A stretch of DNA of 64,000 nucleotides from Scandinavium sp036409475 (GTDB taxonomy: Bacteria > Pseudomonadota > Gammaproteobacteria > Enterobacterales > Enterobacteriaceae). Position 1 is the first letter of the stretch. Each line of letters opens with the position of its first letter. This document shows, one piece after another, positions 34,104 through 42,457 of the stretch. The DNA lies in assembly GCF_036409475.1 (NCBI RefSeq), contig NZ_JAYRCK010000032.1:1-64000 (forward strand), given 5' to 3'. Position numbers and translations under genes: made by a program. Under the pieces are notes generated by a model. The model saw only the letters and a list, made by a program, of their open reading frames with translations, ran no database searches and was not told the DNA's origin.

Positions 34104-34973
34104 TTAAATCCCAAAAAGACCGGCAGGCAGGCCGGTTAACGTTGTGGACAGGCTTAACAATGCCCCGTCAGTCTCACTGGGTTGGACCAGCCCTTCACGG
34201 GCGGAAGTGATGTACAGATCAGAGAAATCAGGGCCGCCGAAGGTGCAGCTGCTCGGCTGCGTGACGGGCAGACTCAGGTTGTCCAGCGCCTGTAATTGGG
34301 TCCCTGAAAGCTGGTATCGCACGAGCTGCGACTGTCCCCATCGGGCATTAATCAGTTGTCCTTCGGTGGTGAGTGCGGAACCATCCGGGATACCCTCAAC
34401 GCGGTGTGCAGCAAGCTCTACCAACTGCATCCCGGACCACTGCGCGCAATAAATATGATGGCGCAGCGAATCGGCAAACCAGATAGTCCCCTCATGCCAC
34501 TGCAATGTGTTGGGTACAAGCTGGTTGCTGAGTACACACCTTGCCTGCCGTTCACCAGAGGCAAGCCGATACCAGCTGCCCGTCGGTTTTTGCGCTGCCG
34601 GATCCATGGTGCTGAACCACAGTGCGCCGTCCGGGGCAATCGCCGCTTCATTTGGTCGGGTTCCGGCCGCCTCTGGCGGATACTCACAACGAGCAGTCAG
34701 CCGCTGATGCAGAGAGTCGTACAGCCAGATGCCACTCTGGCTGACCACCAAAAATGTCTCTTTTTGCGTCGTCAGCAGCACCGCGCTGGTCAGCAGCGGC
34801 ATCGCGTGTATTTCTGTTCGTCCACCAGCGCCGGGCCAATAGCGCAGCAGGCGCTGCTCAAGGATATCCACCCACAACAAAGACTGGCTGCGAGGACACC
34901 ACACCGGCGTTTCCCCAAGCCGCGCACGGTAAGAACCGTGGGCTTTTATCGGCGAACTGACGACGCTTTTCAT
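34104..34973 (-). CDS. SMP-30/gluconolactonase-family lactonase
   Basis: A 289-residue six-bladed beta-propeller of the SMP-30/GNL/LRE family. The metal-binding Glu in LGETPVWCPRSQSLLWVDI near residue 17, GTRPNEAAIAPDGALWFSTMD near 107 and IPDGSALTTEGQLINARWG near 200 match the family. It would hydrolyse an aldono-lactone to the acid. I use the ATG at 34973, 4 bp after the dgoA stop; the frame is open a little further into dgoA. Confidence 0.88.
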   Translation of the reverse strand: MKSVVSSPIKAHGSYRARLGETPVWCPRSQSLLWVDILEQRLLRYWPGAGGRTEIHAMPLLTSAVLLTTQKETFLVVSQSGIWLYDSLHQRLTARCEYPPEAAGTRPNEAAIAPDGALWFSTMDPAAQKPTGSWYRLASGERQARCVLSNQLVPNTLQWHEGTIWFADSLRHHIYCAQWSGMQLVELAAHRVEGIPDGSALTTEGQLINARWGQSQLVRYQLSGTQLQALDNLSLPVTQPSSCTFGGPDFSDLYITSAREGLVQPSETDGALLSLSTTLTGLPAGLFGI

Positions 34974-34977
34974 CGCG

Positions 34978-35625
34978 TTACGCCACGCATTCAAGCCAGG
35001 CGCGCTGATAGGCCTGAGCCTGTTCACGCAGCAACGCCATGCTCATGCCCGCCTGATACAGCCCGCCGCCAAGGCCAAATCCGTTGGCTCCCGCCCGGAT
35101 ATAGCTGCGCATCTGCGCGGCATCCGGCTGAATGCCGCCCACCGGGAGACAGGCAATCTCATGCGGAATGACAGCTCGGAAGGCTTTGGTGATGGCGGGC
35201 GTGATGTGCTCCGCCGGAAACAGCTTCAGCCCGCTGGCCCCTGCGGCGATGGCGCTGATGACCTCGCTCGGCGTCATCACGCCCGGCAGGCTGACCAGCC
35301 CACATTCCACCGTGTGGCGGATCACTTGCGGATCGCAGTTCGGCGAAATAATCAGCTGACCGCCAGCGTCCGCAACCTGCGCAACCTGCTCAACGGAGAG
35401 CACCGTGCCTGCCCCGACAAACCCGCGTCCGGCCACCGTTTCGCGCATCAGGCGGATGGATTTGAGCGGCTCGGGGCTGTTCAGCGGCACTTCCAGCCAG
35501 TGAAAACCACAGTCCAGCAAAATCTCTGCCGCCTCGCTGGCTTGTGCGGGCGTGATGCCGCGCAGAATAGCGACCAGCGGCAGCGACTCCTGCTGCCAGC
35601 GGGCCATAAACGATGTTGAATTCAT
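34978..35625 (-). CDS. dgoA: 2-dehydro-3-deoxy-6-phosphogalactonate aldolase
   Basis: A 215-residue KDPG/KDPGal aldolase. The catalytic Glu is in VAILRGI...EAAEIL near 40, the conserved GAGTVL near 73, and the Schiff-base Lys in LKLFPAE near 133, followed by GGIQPDA. It cleaves KDPGal to pyruvate and glyceraldehyde 3-phosphate. The start overlaps the dgoK stop (TGATG). The order dgoK-dgoA is as in E. coli dgo, but the enolase-family dehydratase DgoD and DgoT are replaced by different families here. Confidence 0.92.
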   Translation of the reverse strand: MNSTSFMARWQQESLPLVAILRGITPAQASEAAEILLDCGFHWLEVPLNSPEPLKSIRLMRETVAGRGFVGAGTVLSVEQVAQVADAGGQLIISPNCDPQVIRHTVECGLVSLPGVMTPSEVISAIAAGASGLKLFPAEHITPAITKAFRAVIPHEIACLPVGGIQPDAAQMRSYIRAGANGFGLGGGLYQAGMSMALLREQAQAYQRAWLECVA

Positions 35626-36524
35626 CAGGCATTTCCTTGAGTCAGGGAGAAAAGGTGGCTCAGGCCGCGGATAAAGCAGTCGTCGCCGTTAACCGGAGTC
35701 AGCTTCAGCTCCGTCAGGGTGGCAGCCAGCTGGTAACGCTCCGCCAGCGCAGGGCTTCCCACCACCCAGGCGTGCTGCCCGGCGGGTAAAGCCAGAAGCT
35801 CATAGCCAATCGTCAGGCCAGAGAGATAGCTGTGGACATGCGCCGCGGCGATGTCCCCCGCCAGGCGGCGTGTACGGGCAGAAAAAATAAGATGCGTGAA
35901 GGGAGAACCCTGAAGGGCCGCTTTCGCCCCGAGCAGAAAGGCTGTTTTGTCCTCCTGCTGCTCTGGCAACGCTTTACCAAGAAGGGAGTGCTGGCTCAGG
36001 AGAGAGAAGACTTCCCCGGTCATAAAGGTGGAGAAGCGGGCTATTTTCCCGTCAACCATTTCCGCGTGCTTGCTGTGAGTGCCGGGTAGCAGCGCAAAGT
36101 GGTGCTCTGCGGGATGCCGCTGACAAAGCCCCAAAAGCTGTACTTCTTCTCCGCGCATAACATCTTGCTGACCGAATAGGCTGGTTCCGCTGACACCCGG
36201 CACGATCCACGCCGGGCTGCCCCACGGGGTAGTGAAACTATGCATGCAATCCAGCAGATTGCCCGCATCGCAGGGCTGCTGCGCGTAAGGCACGTCATGC
36301 CAGCCCTGCTGCGATCCGACCATGCCCGCCATCATTACGGGCAGCTCGCCAAGGCGATTAAGCCAGGGCGCAAGTAAGGCGTGAAGCGTGGCAGCGAACT
36401 GTGCGTTTTCAACAGATAACAACCCGCAGGGATGGCTGAGACGCTCTGTCTGCTGCGTCTCATGCATCAAAAAAGCGCGGAAGTTGGTGGTGCCCCAGTC
36501 TACTGCAATCCAGTACTTGCTCAT
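35625..36524 (-). CDS. dgoK: 2-dehydro-3-deoxygalactonokinase
   Basis: A 299-residue ASKHA-fold kinase that phosphorylates 2-keto-3-deoxygalactonate at C6. The phosphate-binding start IAVDWGTTNFRAFL lies at residues 4-17; LLPGTHSKHAEM near 155 and GEVFSLL near 180 are DgoK hallmarks. I start at the ATG at 36524; a frame extension of four codons reaches 36536. A palindromic operator-like site lies 23 bp upstream. First enzyme gene of the operon, 97 bp after the regulator. Confidence 0.92.
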   Translation of the reverse strand: MSKYWIAVDWGTTNFRAFLMHETQQTERLSHPCGLLSVENAQFAATLHALLAPWLNRLGELPVMMAGMVGSQQGWHDVPYAQQPCDAGNLLDCMHSFTTPWGSPAWIVPGVSGTSLFGQQDVMRGEEVQLLGLCQRHPAEHHFALLPGTHSKHAEMVDGKIARFSTFMTGEVFSLLSQHSLLGKALPEQQEDKTAFLLGAKAALQGSPFTHLIFSARTRRLAGDIAAAHVHSYLSGLTIGYELLALPAGQHAWVVGSPALAERYQLAATLTELKLTPVNGDDCFIRGLSHLFSLTQGNA

Positions 36525-36546
36525 CAGGTAATACAACCATTTAAAT

Positions 36547-36559
36547 CTTGTAATACAAG
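36547..36559. promoter_or_regulatory. Palindromic GntR/FadR-type operator upstream of dgoK
   Basis: CTTGTA-A-TACAAG is a perfect 13-bp palindrome. A partial copy, GTAATACAAC, lies at 36530-36539. The TTGTNNNACAA form is typical of FadR-subfamily GntR sites. Its position just before dgoK suggests it is the target of the adjacent regulator. Confidence 0.6.
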
Positions 36560-36620
36560 AATGTTAGAGCAAAAAATCCCCACGATCTGTGAGGCGGATC
36601 GAAATTATTCTAAGGAGGGA

Positions 36621-37352
36621 TCAGGCGAAGAGGTGGAGGTGTTCCGGGAGTTCTTTCCAGATGTGCTTACGAGCGGCATTGATAAGGATGGCTCGCATCT
36701 GCTGGCGGGCGGCATCAGGGCGCTTTAAGCGAATGTTTTCAAACAGTAAAAAATGATCATCCACGGCGGGATAAGTTTCGCGGACGTCCTTTTCCAGCGT
36801 CTGACGGAATGACAGCACCATGGCGGCAGACAGAGCATTTCCCAGCGCCAGCAGGAACGGATTGTGGGTCGCGCGTAGCAGCGCCTGATGGAATGCGAGG
36901 TCGCCTTCTTCAAACAGCGCCCGTTCAGCTTCGGTTTGCCCCTGCCGCATCAAACCCAGGGCATCTTCGAGGGCGGCCAGATCGTGGCCTGTGGCATTCA
37001 GTGCCGCCAGCGTGGCGACATTCGGTTCGAAAATAAGGCGGGTCACCATAAGCTGCTCGACGAGTTCCGGCCCGACTTCCCCCTCAGCCAGCCAGTTAAG
37101 TACGTCGGCATCCAGCAGATTCCACATCTCACGGTGGTTAACCATTGTGCGCTTTTTGGGCTGGATAGTGATGAGCCCTTTAGCGGCAAGAAACTGTAGC
37201 GCATTGCGCACAGAGGTGCGGGAGACACCGTACTCGCCCGCCAGCTCATTCTCGCCCGGCAGCGAAAGCCCCGGATGGAGGTCGCCGTGCAGGATACGGC
37301 TGGCGAGATGTTGCGTGACGGATTCGGCAAGGGTAGTTTGCTGCATGCTCAT
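36621..37352 (-). CDS. GntR-family (FadR subfamily) regulator of the sugar-acid operon, DgoR-like
   Basis: A 243-residue regulator. The N-terminal winged helix (residues ~8-75) contains LPGENELAGEYGVSRTSVRNALQFLAAKGLI. The C-terminal FCD ligand domain is all-helical with metal/ligand residues expected in EGDLAFHQALLRATHN near 150. Members repress sugar-acid genes until the keto-deoxy or aldonic acid binds. It lies upstream of dgoK on the same strand, with a palindromic operator in the 97-bp gap. It resembles E. coli DgoR. Confidence 0.88.
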   Translation of the reverse strand: MSMQQTTLAESVTQHLASRILHGDLHPGLSLPGENELAGEYGVSRTSVRNALQFLAAKGLITIQPKKRTMVNHREMWNLLDADVLNWLAEGEVGPELVEQLMVTRLIFEPNVATLAALNATGHDLAALEDALGLMRQGQTEAERALFEEGDLAFHQALLRATHNPFLLALGNALSAAMVLSFRQTLEKDVRETYPAVDDHFLLFENIRLKRPDAARQQMRAILINAARKHIWKELPEHLHLFA

Positions 37353-37651
37353 GGTTTCCCGACAATAATTTCCTGTGGGATATAGTAAGGGATGCGGGTG
37401 TGAAGGGCCAACAATGAGTGGATTTATGTGGGAGTGAGCAGGCGTGATTTTGTTTACAGTCTCGGTTTTGCTTTTGTGCGATCCGGACTCTTCATCGAAA
37501 TGGGTTCGATAATCCGCCGTAACCTCCCCCGCCTAAGCCAATCTGGAAGAATTGCTACCAGAACTATGGTTATTTTTTATTTTGTCGGCCATGCTTTTTG
37601 TAATTCTCAAATCAACCCTTGTTACCGGCGCTTCATCCTCAGGATCTGTAA

Positions 37652-39175
37652 ATGCGCAATGCACTTATGCCCGTCCTCGTAGCCGTAGCCATGTTTATGT
37701 TGGGCGTTTTTATTCTGAATACGCAGCTCTGGTATTCTGCGCGCGCAGACAGTCTTGCGGGTGCTCGCTATGCCATAAAGAACATGAATGTCATTCTGGA
37801 TGAGGCCCACCGCGCCACTCGGTCGGCGATGGATATTGCGCAACAAGGCTGTGGTTTGGAAGAGCAGTATCGACTCGGCACCGAAGCTGCTTTGCAGCCC
37901 CATCTGAGGACGATCATGATCCTTAAACAAGATACGGTTCAGTGCTCTTCTCTGCCTGGCAACCGCGTTTTGCTGGTCAACGTCACCGCTTTACCGAATG
38001 AGCCTTTATTACTCGTTCCTGCCGACGGTACGGTGAACGGCCTTCCCGTTCTTATTTATCAGACCAATTTTGCGGATAGCCGCATTGTGGTGTCCATGAG
38101 TGACCAGCATATACGTGATGCCCTGAACATTCCGCTGAAAGATGTCTCCTATGTCTTAAAAGTGGGAAATAGCGTGATAGGGGTAACTGGCGGGGTTTCG
38201 GCGTTAGACGATACACAGCATTTTTCTGGCCGCGCTGTGGCGACAAACTATCCCTACAGTATTGAATACAACATTCCACCGATGATTAGCCTGGCGAGGC
38301 TCATTAACAAGGGCGGGAGCATATTGCTTTTTTTACTGCTGACGTCCTGCGTCGCGGGTTGCATCCTTTATAAGTATCTGAACAAAAATACCTTACCGGA
38401 TGAAGCGCTGCGAAGAGCGATTGCCAGAAATGAGATCGTCCCTTTTTATCAGCCCGTCGTAAACGGTAAAGAAGGGACACTGCGTGGGGTTGAAGTGCTG
38501 GCAAGGTGGAAGGTTCCTGGCGGAGGGTATATTTCTCCTGCGGTCTTTATTCCGGTGGCGGAGAAAACCGGATTAATCGTGCCATTAACGCAAAACCTGA
38601 TGGCTCAGGTGGTCAAAAACATGAATGCCATTGCCAGTAAGTTGCCGGAAGGTTTTCATGTGGGCATTAATTTCAGCGCGTCGCATATCACCTCCCCTAC
38701 CTTCGTGGAGGAATGCCTCAGCTATAAGCGCAGTTTTAGCCGACAAGATTTAAACCTGGTTATAGAAGTCACGGAACGCGAACCTCTGGATGTCGATGAG
38801 CATCTTGTTAATACCCTAAATGTTCTGCATAACAATGGCTTTACCATCGCGCTGGATGACTTTGGCACCGGTTATTCAGGGCTGTCTTATTTACAGGATT
38901 TGCATATCGACTACATCAAAATTGACCAAAGTTTTGTCGCCCGGGTGAATGCCCACGAGGACTCTACCCGAATTCTTGATTCCGTTTTGGACCTCGCACG
39001 TAAACTTTCAATAAGCATCGTCGCTGAAGGTGTGGAAACAAAAGAGCAGCTCGACTATCTCAATAGAAATAACATCACTTTTCTCCAGGGATACTACTTT
39101 TTCAAACCCGTTCCGCTTCCTGAGCTGGTCAAAATCCTGCTGTCTAAACCGAAGGTGAAAGTGGTGGTTGAGTAA
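37652..39175 (+). CDS. CSS-motif EAL-domain cyclic-di-GMP phosphodiesterase
   Basis: A 507-residue membrane enzyme of the E. coli PdeB/C/D/G type. TM1 at residues ~5-27, then a periplasmic CSS domain with QCSSLPG near 97, TM2 at ~222-243, and a cytoplasmic EAL domain (~255-500). EAL residues are intact: EVLARW near 283, NFSASHI near 343, EVTERE near 370, DDFGTGYSGLSYL near 404 and KIDQSF near 427. It should hydrolyse c-di-GMP under redox control of the CSS cysteines. AGGA lies 8 nt before the ATG. The 299-bp gap before it holds its promoter; I see no other gene there. Confidence 0.92.
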   Translation: MRNALMPVLVAVAMFMLGVFILNTQLWYSARADSLAGARYAIKNMNVILDEAHRATRSAMDIAQQGCGLEEQYRLGTEAALQPHLRTIMILKQDTVQCSSLPGNRVLLVNVTALPNEPLLLVPADGTVNGLPVLIYQTNFADSRIVVSMSDQHIRDALNIPLKDVSYVLKVGNSVIGVTGGVSALDDTQHFSGRAVATNYPYSIEYNIPPMISLARLINKGGSILLFLLLTSCVAGCILYKYLNKNTLPDEALRRAIARNEIVPFYQPVVNGKEGTLRGVEVLARWKVPGGGYISPAVFIPVAEKTGLIVPLTQNLMAQVVKNMNAIASKLPEGFHVGINFSASHITSPTFVEECLSYKRSFSRQDLNLVIEVTEREPLDVDEHLVNTLNVLHNNGFTIALDDFGTGYSGLSYLQDLHIDYIKIDQSFVARVNAHEDSTRILDSVLDLARKLSISIVAEGVETKEQLDYLNRNNITFLQGYYFFKPVPLPELVKILLSKPKVKVVVE

Positions 39176-39210
39176 TCATCAGCTCTATCGCGTTGTAGGT
39201 GATTGCAGCC

Positions 39211-39237
39211 AAAAAAATGGCCCCTGTCGGGACCATT
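39211..39237 (-). terminator. Terminator of the type VI secretion operon
   Basis: AATGG-C-CCC pairs with GGG-A-CCATT (39216-39237, one mismatch) around TGTC. A run of seven A at 39211-39217 becomes a T-run on the minus strand, placing a terminator after the last T6SS gene. It may also serve the convergent EAL gene. Confidence 0.65.
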
Positions 39238-39262
39238 CACGAAAACGTTAAAAGAAAATAAA

Positions 39263-40615
39263 TTACTTATCTGACTGCTGCGTTTGATTCGACCAGGTCT
39301 GAATCAATCCTTTTAAATGCTGTTGTACTTGCTGATGCGTTGCCACGGCTTCATCACTGGATTGGTTTTGGAGGACACGGAGCTGTTCTTCAAGAGGGAC
39401 CGTTTGACGGAAGCTGTTCATCATTTCGTAAACGCTTGATTTCAGCTCGCTGACGGTGATGTATTTGCCTTTCTGCCCGTCCAGCGCATTGAGTTTATCC
39501 ACCAGCGTCTGCAACTGCTGCATGCCATTGTGCCAGCCGTTTAAGGTGACCTCTGGCAGTGCATTCACTGCTTGCCTCTGCTGCCATTGCTTCTGCATTT
39601 CCGCCACTTCCGGGCTTTCAGGCCAGAGGGTGTTCGCCTGCTTCAGCAAGGCATTGCCATACTGAAAGGCCCAATCGGGTGAAAGCGCAGATAAGGATTC
39701 CAGCTGTTGCGTGGCGCTCGCCAGCCATTTTGACTGGTCGACAGTGTTTTCCTTTGCCTGGCTCAGCGTTTGCACCTGTTCACCTGTCAGCGCTTGCGGC
39801 AATGGCGCAACGGAGGCGGTTAAAGCCTGTGATGCCGTATCGACACGATTCACATATTGCCAGCCCCACAGCGCAATCGCGCCCACCACCAGCGCGGAGC
39901 AAACGCCTGCCAGAAATACCGGCCAACGCTTTGGCGGTGGCAGCGTTTCATGCACCACTTCAACACTCACTTCCGGCTCTGGGCGAATGACATACACCAG
40001 GCGGCTAACCGGCGGCACTGAGTCATCGGCGGGCACAGAAGCCAGTGCCTGAGGCGGAAGCGTTACTGCGGGAGTGTTCGCGTCCTGCGGTGAGCTGTTT
40101 TCCAGCCGGGTCAAGGCGCTGCGCACTTGCTGCGCCAGTGCTGTCGCCGGACAGGCATGTTTTAACGCCTGGCGAGTCAGGATCTCATCCAGTGAGACCA
40201 ACAGTTTTTCAGCCTGATCCAGCGATGGTAAGTCACTGTGACTGAGAGAGAAAGTCCGGAATATTTTCTGCAGCCGCTGGAACAGACCATTCAGAATTTC
40301 CGCCCGGGCGTGCACGGTTTGCGGCCAAAGCTGCGCCCACTGATGGCTCAGTAACGCGTTCAGAATGGCCAGCCCTTCATTCATGCCCTGAACGCGCGCC
40401 AGATGGCTGCGCGCGAGGGTATACCACGCCCCGGTCTGAAGCTCGACGCCGTTCAGCTCAAACAGCGAAAGAGAAAGCGTTTCAACGAGCTTCCAGTTCA
40501 CATCCGGGCGGGCCGGATGTGTCAACTTGCTCATCTCTTCACGCAAGGCAATAAAATCGGCTAACGAACGAGGATCGCTGCCCGTTTTAACGGGACGAGG
40601 TTGTACATCATGCAT
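39263..40615 (-). CDS. T6SS TssA-like protein with VasL C-terminal domain (TagA-like)
   Basis: A 450-residue protein with an ImpA N-terminal domain (about 10-130), a Pro-rich linker, one transmembrane helix (WPVFLAGVCSALVVGAIALWGW near 232-253) and a C-terminal VasL domain. TssA-like proteins with a membrane anchor (TagA) cap and hold the distal end of the contractile sheath at the opposite membrane. A separate cytosolic TssA is at 45809-47401. I choose the second ATG (40615), which has AGGA 7 nt upstream; another ATG lies two codons earlier. Last gene of the operon. Confidence 0.85.
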   Translation of the reverse strand: MHDVQPRPVKTGSDPRSLADFIALREEMSKLTHPARPDVNWKLVETLSLSLFELNGVELQTGAWYTLARSHLARVQGMNEGLAILNALLSHQWAQLWPQTVHARAEILNGLFQRLQKIFRTFSLSHSDLPSLDQAEKLLVSLDEILTRQALKHACPATALAQQVRSALTRLENSSPQDANTPAVTLPPQALASVPADDSVPPVSRLVYVIRPEPEVSVEVVHETLPPPKRWPVFLAGVCSALVVGAIALWGWQYVNRVDTASQALTASVAPLPQALTGEQVQTLSQAKENTVDQSKWLASATQQLESLSALSPDWAFQYGNALLKQANTLWPESPEVAEMQKQWQQRQAVNALPEVTLNGWHNGMQQLQTLVDKLNALDGQKGKYITVSELKSSVYEMMNSFRQTVPLEEQLRVLQNQSSDEAVATHQQVQQHLKGLIQTWSNQTQQSDK

Positions 40616-40662
40616 AGTCATGTCCTGGAAATGAGAGAGGAGAGAGTAGCGCAGGATGCGTT

Positions 40663-41262
40663 TCAGGCCGACGCTACCGTCTGGTTGTCTTCCTGATCAT
40701 GCGAAAAATCAACCACATTACTGGCCTGCATATCCGCACAATGCTCCATTTGTCCTACCAGCACGCCGCCCTGAGCGACCGACAAGGTGACATAGCGCAA
40801 CTTGCCCTCAATTCGCCCGTGCTCGCAAACCTCAACGCTTTCTGCACTGCATTCACCGTCGAGGGTGCCGTCTACCACCAAAACTGGCGATGCCACATTC
40901 CCGGTGACCAGACCATCCCGCATGACGGTAATTTGCCCGTCTTTCGCATGAATGTTGCCGTTCACCTGGCCGTAAATAAAAACCTGCCCGGTGGTGGTGA
41001 TATTCCCTTCAAAAATAACGCCCTGAGCAATCACGGTGCCCTGAGTCGGATCGACACTTGTCGCAGAATTAAGCGTGATATTCTCTTTCTTCGTCATATT
41101 TTTTCCAAACATCAGTGACGGTATCCTTTTTGTACCATGAACAATAAACGCTCCAGCCGATAAAATAGCGAGCATTCCGGCTATATAAGGCTGAAACAGA
41201 ACCCAGGCCAGCAGGGTGAATAACCACAACAGCAGACCAAGATAAAAGAAGAAAAAAACCAT
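40663..41262 (-). CDS. Bactofilin-family protein with N-terminal membrane anchor
   Basis: A 199-residue protein. A hydrophobic N-terminus (VFFFFYLGLLLWLFTLLAWVLF and a second helix, residues ~2-42) is followed by a bactofilin (DUF583) beta-helix from about residue 65: GTVIAQGVIFEGNITTTGQV...GQVNGNIHAKDGQITVMRDGLVTGNV. Bactofilins polymerise into membrane-associated filaments. Its place between the VasL and unknown genes within a T6SS operon suggests it scaffolds or positions the machine; this is inference. The ATG at 41262 is used; a TTG three codons earlier is possible. Confidence 0.85.
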   Translation of the reverse strand: MVFFFFYLGLLLWLFTLLAWVLFQPYIAGMLAILSAGAFIVHGTKRIPSLMFGKNMTKKENITLNSATSVDPTQGTVIAQGVIFEGNITTTGQVFIYGQVNGNIHAKDGQITVMRDGLVTGNVASPVLVVDGTLDGECSAESVEVCEHGRIEGKLRYVTLSVAQGGVLVGQMEHCADMQASNVVDFSHDQEDNQTVASA

Positions 41263-41299
41263 AGGCAGCAAACTTTATTTTTCGACGAAAACCCGCCTG

Positions 41300-41770
41300 T
41301 TATGAGAGCAAGCGGCTTACCATGTCAAAAAATACATCCTCGTTAAATTCACAACGTGGCATCCAGCCAGGTCCCGTCGGGCCCCACGTCCAGCGAGTAT
41401 TTTCACTTGAACGCATAAACAGTCGATAAGCTGAGGTGCTGTTTCTGTCTGCACAGAAGATGACCTCCATGCAACCTGTCACGCCCTGCCCGTATAAAAA
41501 CACCGGCGTAAACTCCACCGTTTTATTTTCATAACGAAGCAGAATGCCAGGAACATTAAATGCTTTCCCGCCAATCAAATATTCAATTAATGACACCGCT
41601 GTACTTTCAATGCCAATCCCGGTACCCGCCAACCAGGCTTCCATATTTTCCTGAAGCTCGCCGATACGCTGGCGAAACTCCGTTATATCTGCCTGGTTAC
41701 TGCCTGTCGATGCTCCTTTTCTGGATTTTTGCTCCTGGAGCTTTTTTAGAAACTGCGCTTTTGCTGTCAT
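41300..41770 (-). CDS. Unknown T6SS-locus protein (156 aa)
   Basis: I do not recognise a family. The N-terminal ~35 residues are basic and Gln/Lys-rich (AKAQFLKKLQEQKSRKGAS), then a helical stretch (ITEFRQRIGELQENMEAWLAG) and a compact C-terminal domain with VEFTPVFLYGQGVTGCMEV and WTWGPTGPGW. There is no signal peptide or membrane segment. It lies 28 bp before the bactofilin gene in the same direction, so it could be a cytosolic adaptor or a regulator of the locus. The ATG at 41770 is the first good start. Confidence 0.75.
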   Translation of the reverse strand: MTAKAQFLKKLQEQKSRKGASTGSNQADITEFRQRIGELQENMEAWLAGTGIGIESTAVSLIEYLIGGKAFNVPGILLRYENKTVEFTPVFLYGQGVTGCMEVIFCADRNSTSAYRLFMRSSENTRWTWGPTGPGWMPRCEFNEDVFFDMVSRLLS

Positions 41771-41855
41771 GTTTACCTGCGTTGTGCGTTCTTAACGACC
41801 TGACTTGATGTGTTTAGTCGAATGCTTACCAGCGCCCGGAAGATTCAGAAAAAAA

Positions 41856-41996
41856 TCATCCCCCAAAGACGCTCTCTTCGTGCGCAGCATAGCCTTTCAC
41901 CGTGGAGACCAGATTCGGGATCAAATCAGCGCGACGCTGATACTGGTTCATCCCCTCCGCCCATTTGGCGGAGACATCCTCATCGCTTGACCTCGC
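41856..41996 (-). pseudogene. LemA-family gene fragment
   Basis: Between tssE and the unknown gene the minus strand reads 46 residues ending at a TGA (41858-41856). The stretch DEDVSAKWAEGMNQYQRRA, continuing DLIPNLVSTVKGYAAHEE, is the conserved core opening of LemA-family membrane proteins. The N-terminal membrane helix and the remaining ~120 C-terminal residues are missing, and there is no start codon. This is a decayed fragment or a piece captured by recombination. Confidence 0.8.
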
Positions 41997-42001
41997 CAAC
42001 G

Positions 42002-42457
42002 TCAAAGTGACGTCTGCTTATCGAGGTAGTTTTGCTGTTTCAGGTGACGGATAAGCACGCGTCCTTCTGGCATAAAATCTGTGCCATAGCGCACCAGGCC
42101 GATCCCTTTTAATTCAGCATCAATGGCATAACACAGCTCACCGGGGATTTCCTGCTCCAGCAGCACCACCGAGATACTTTTCAGACGCGGCTCATACTTA
42201 AGCAGCACCAAAGACAGCGTATTCATCAACTGATGCGCGGTACCCGGCATGCCTTGCAGGATTTTGGTCATGTCCGGCAAACCGTAATCCGGCAGATGCG
42301 CCAGCGTGCCCGCGCGACAGTTCAGAATGCGCTGCATGTTATCCAGCACCGACAAAATCACCTGGTTCTGCTCGTTAACCTGATGCAGGTCGAGACCACC
42401 GGTGAAATTACCGTAGAGGATTTCGTAGAGTGAGGGGGTGTTGTGTCCCTGTGGCAT
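42002..42457 (-). CDS. tssE: T6SS baseplate protein TssE
   Basis: A 151-residue gp25-like protein that forms the baseplate wedge with TssF, TssG and TssK. The family segment LAHLPDYGLPDMTKILQG lies near residue 50, followed by LMNTLSLVLLKYEPRLKSISV and the closing domain. The start overlaps the tssJ stop, so they are coupled. Its 3' neighbour is a LemA fragment. Confidence 0.92.
   Translation of the reverse strand: MPQGHNTPSLYEILYGNFTGGLDLHQVNEQNQVILSVLDNMQRILNCRAGTLAHLPDYGLPDMTKILQGMPGTAHQLMNTLSLVLLKYEPRLKSISVVLLEQEIPGELCYAIDAELKGIGLVRYGTDFMPEGRVLIRHLKQQNYLDKQTSL

Noticed and set aside
41810..42010. Short plus-strand frames opposite the LemA fragment
   Set aside because: The recognisable LemA residues are on the minus strand; the plus-strand frames are shadows.
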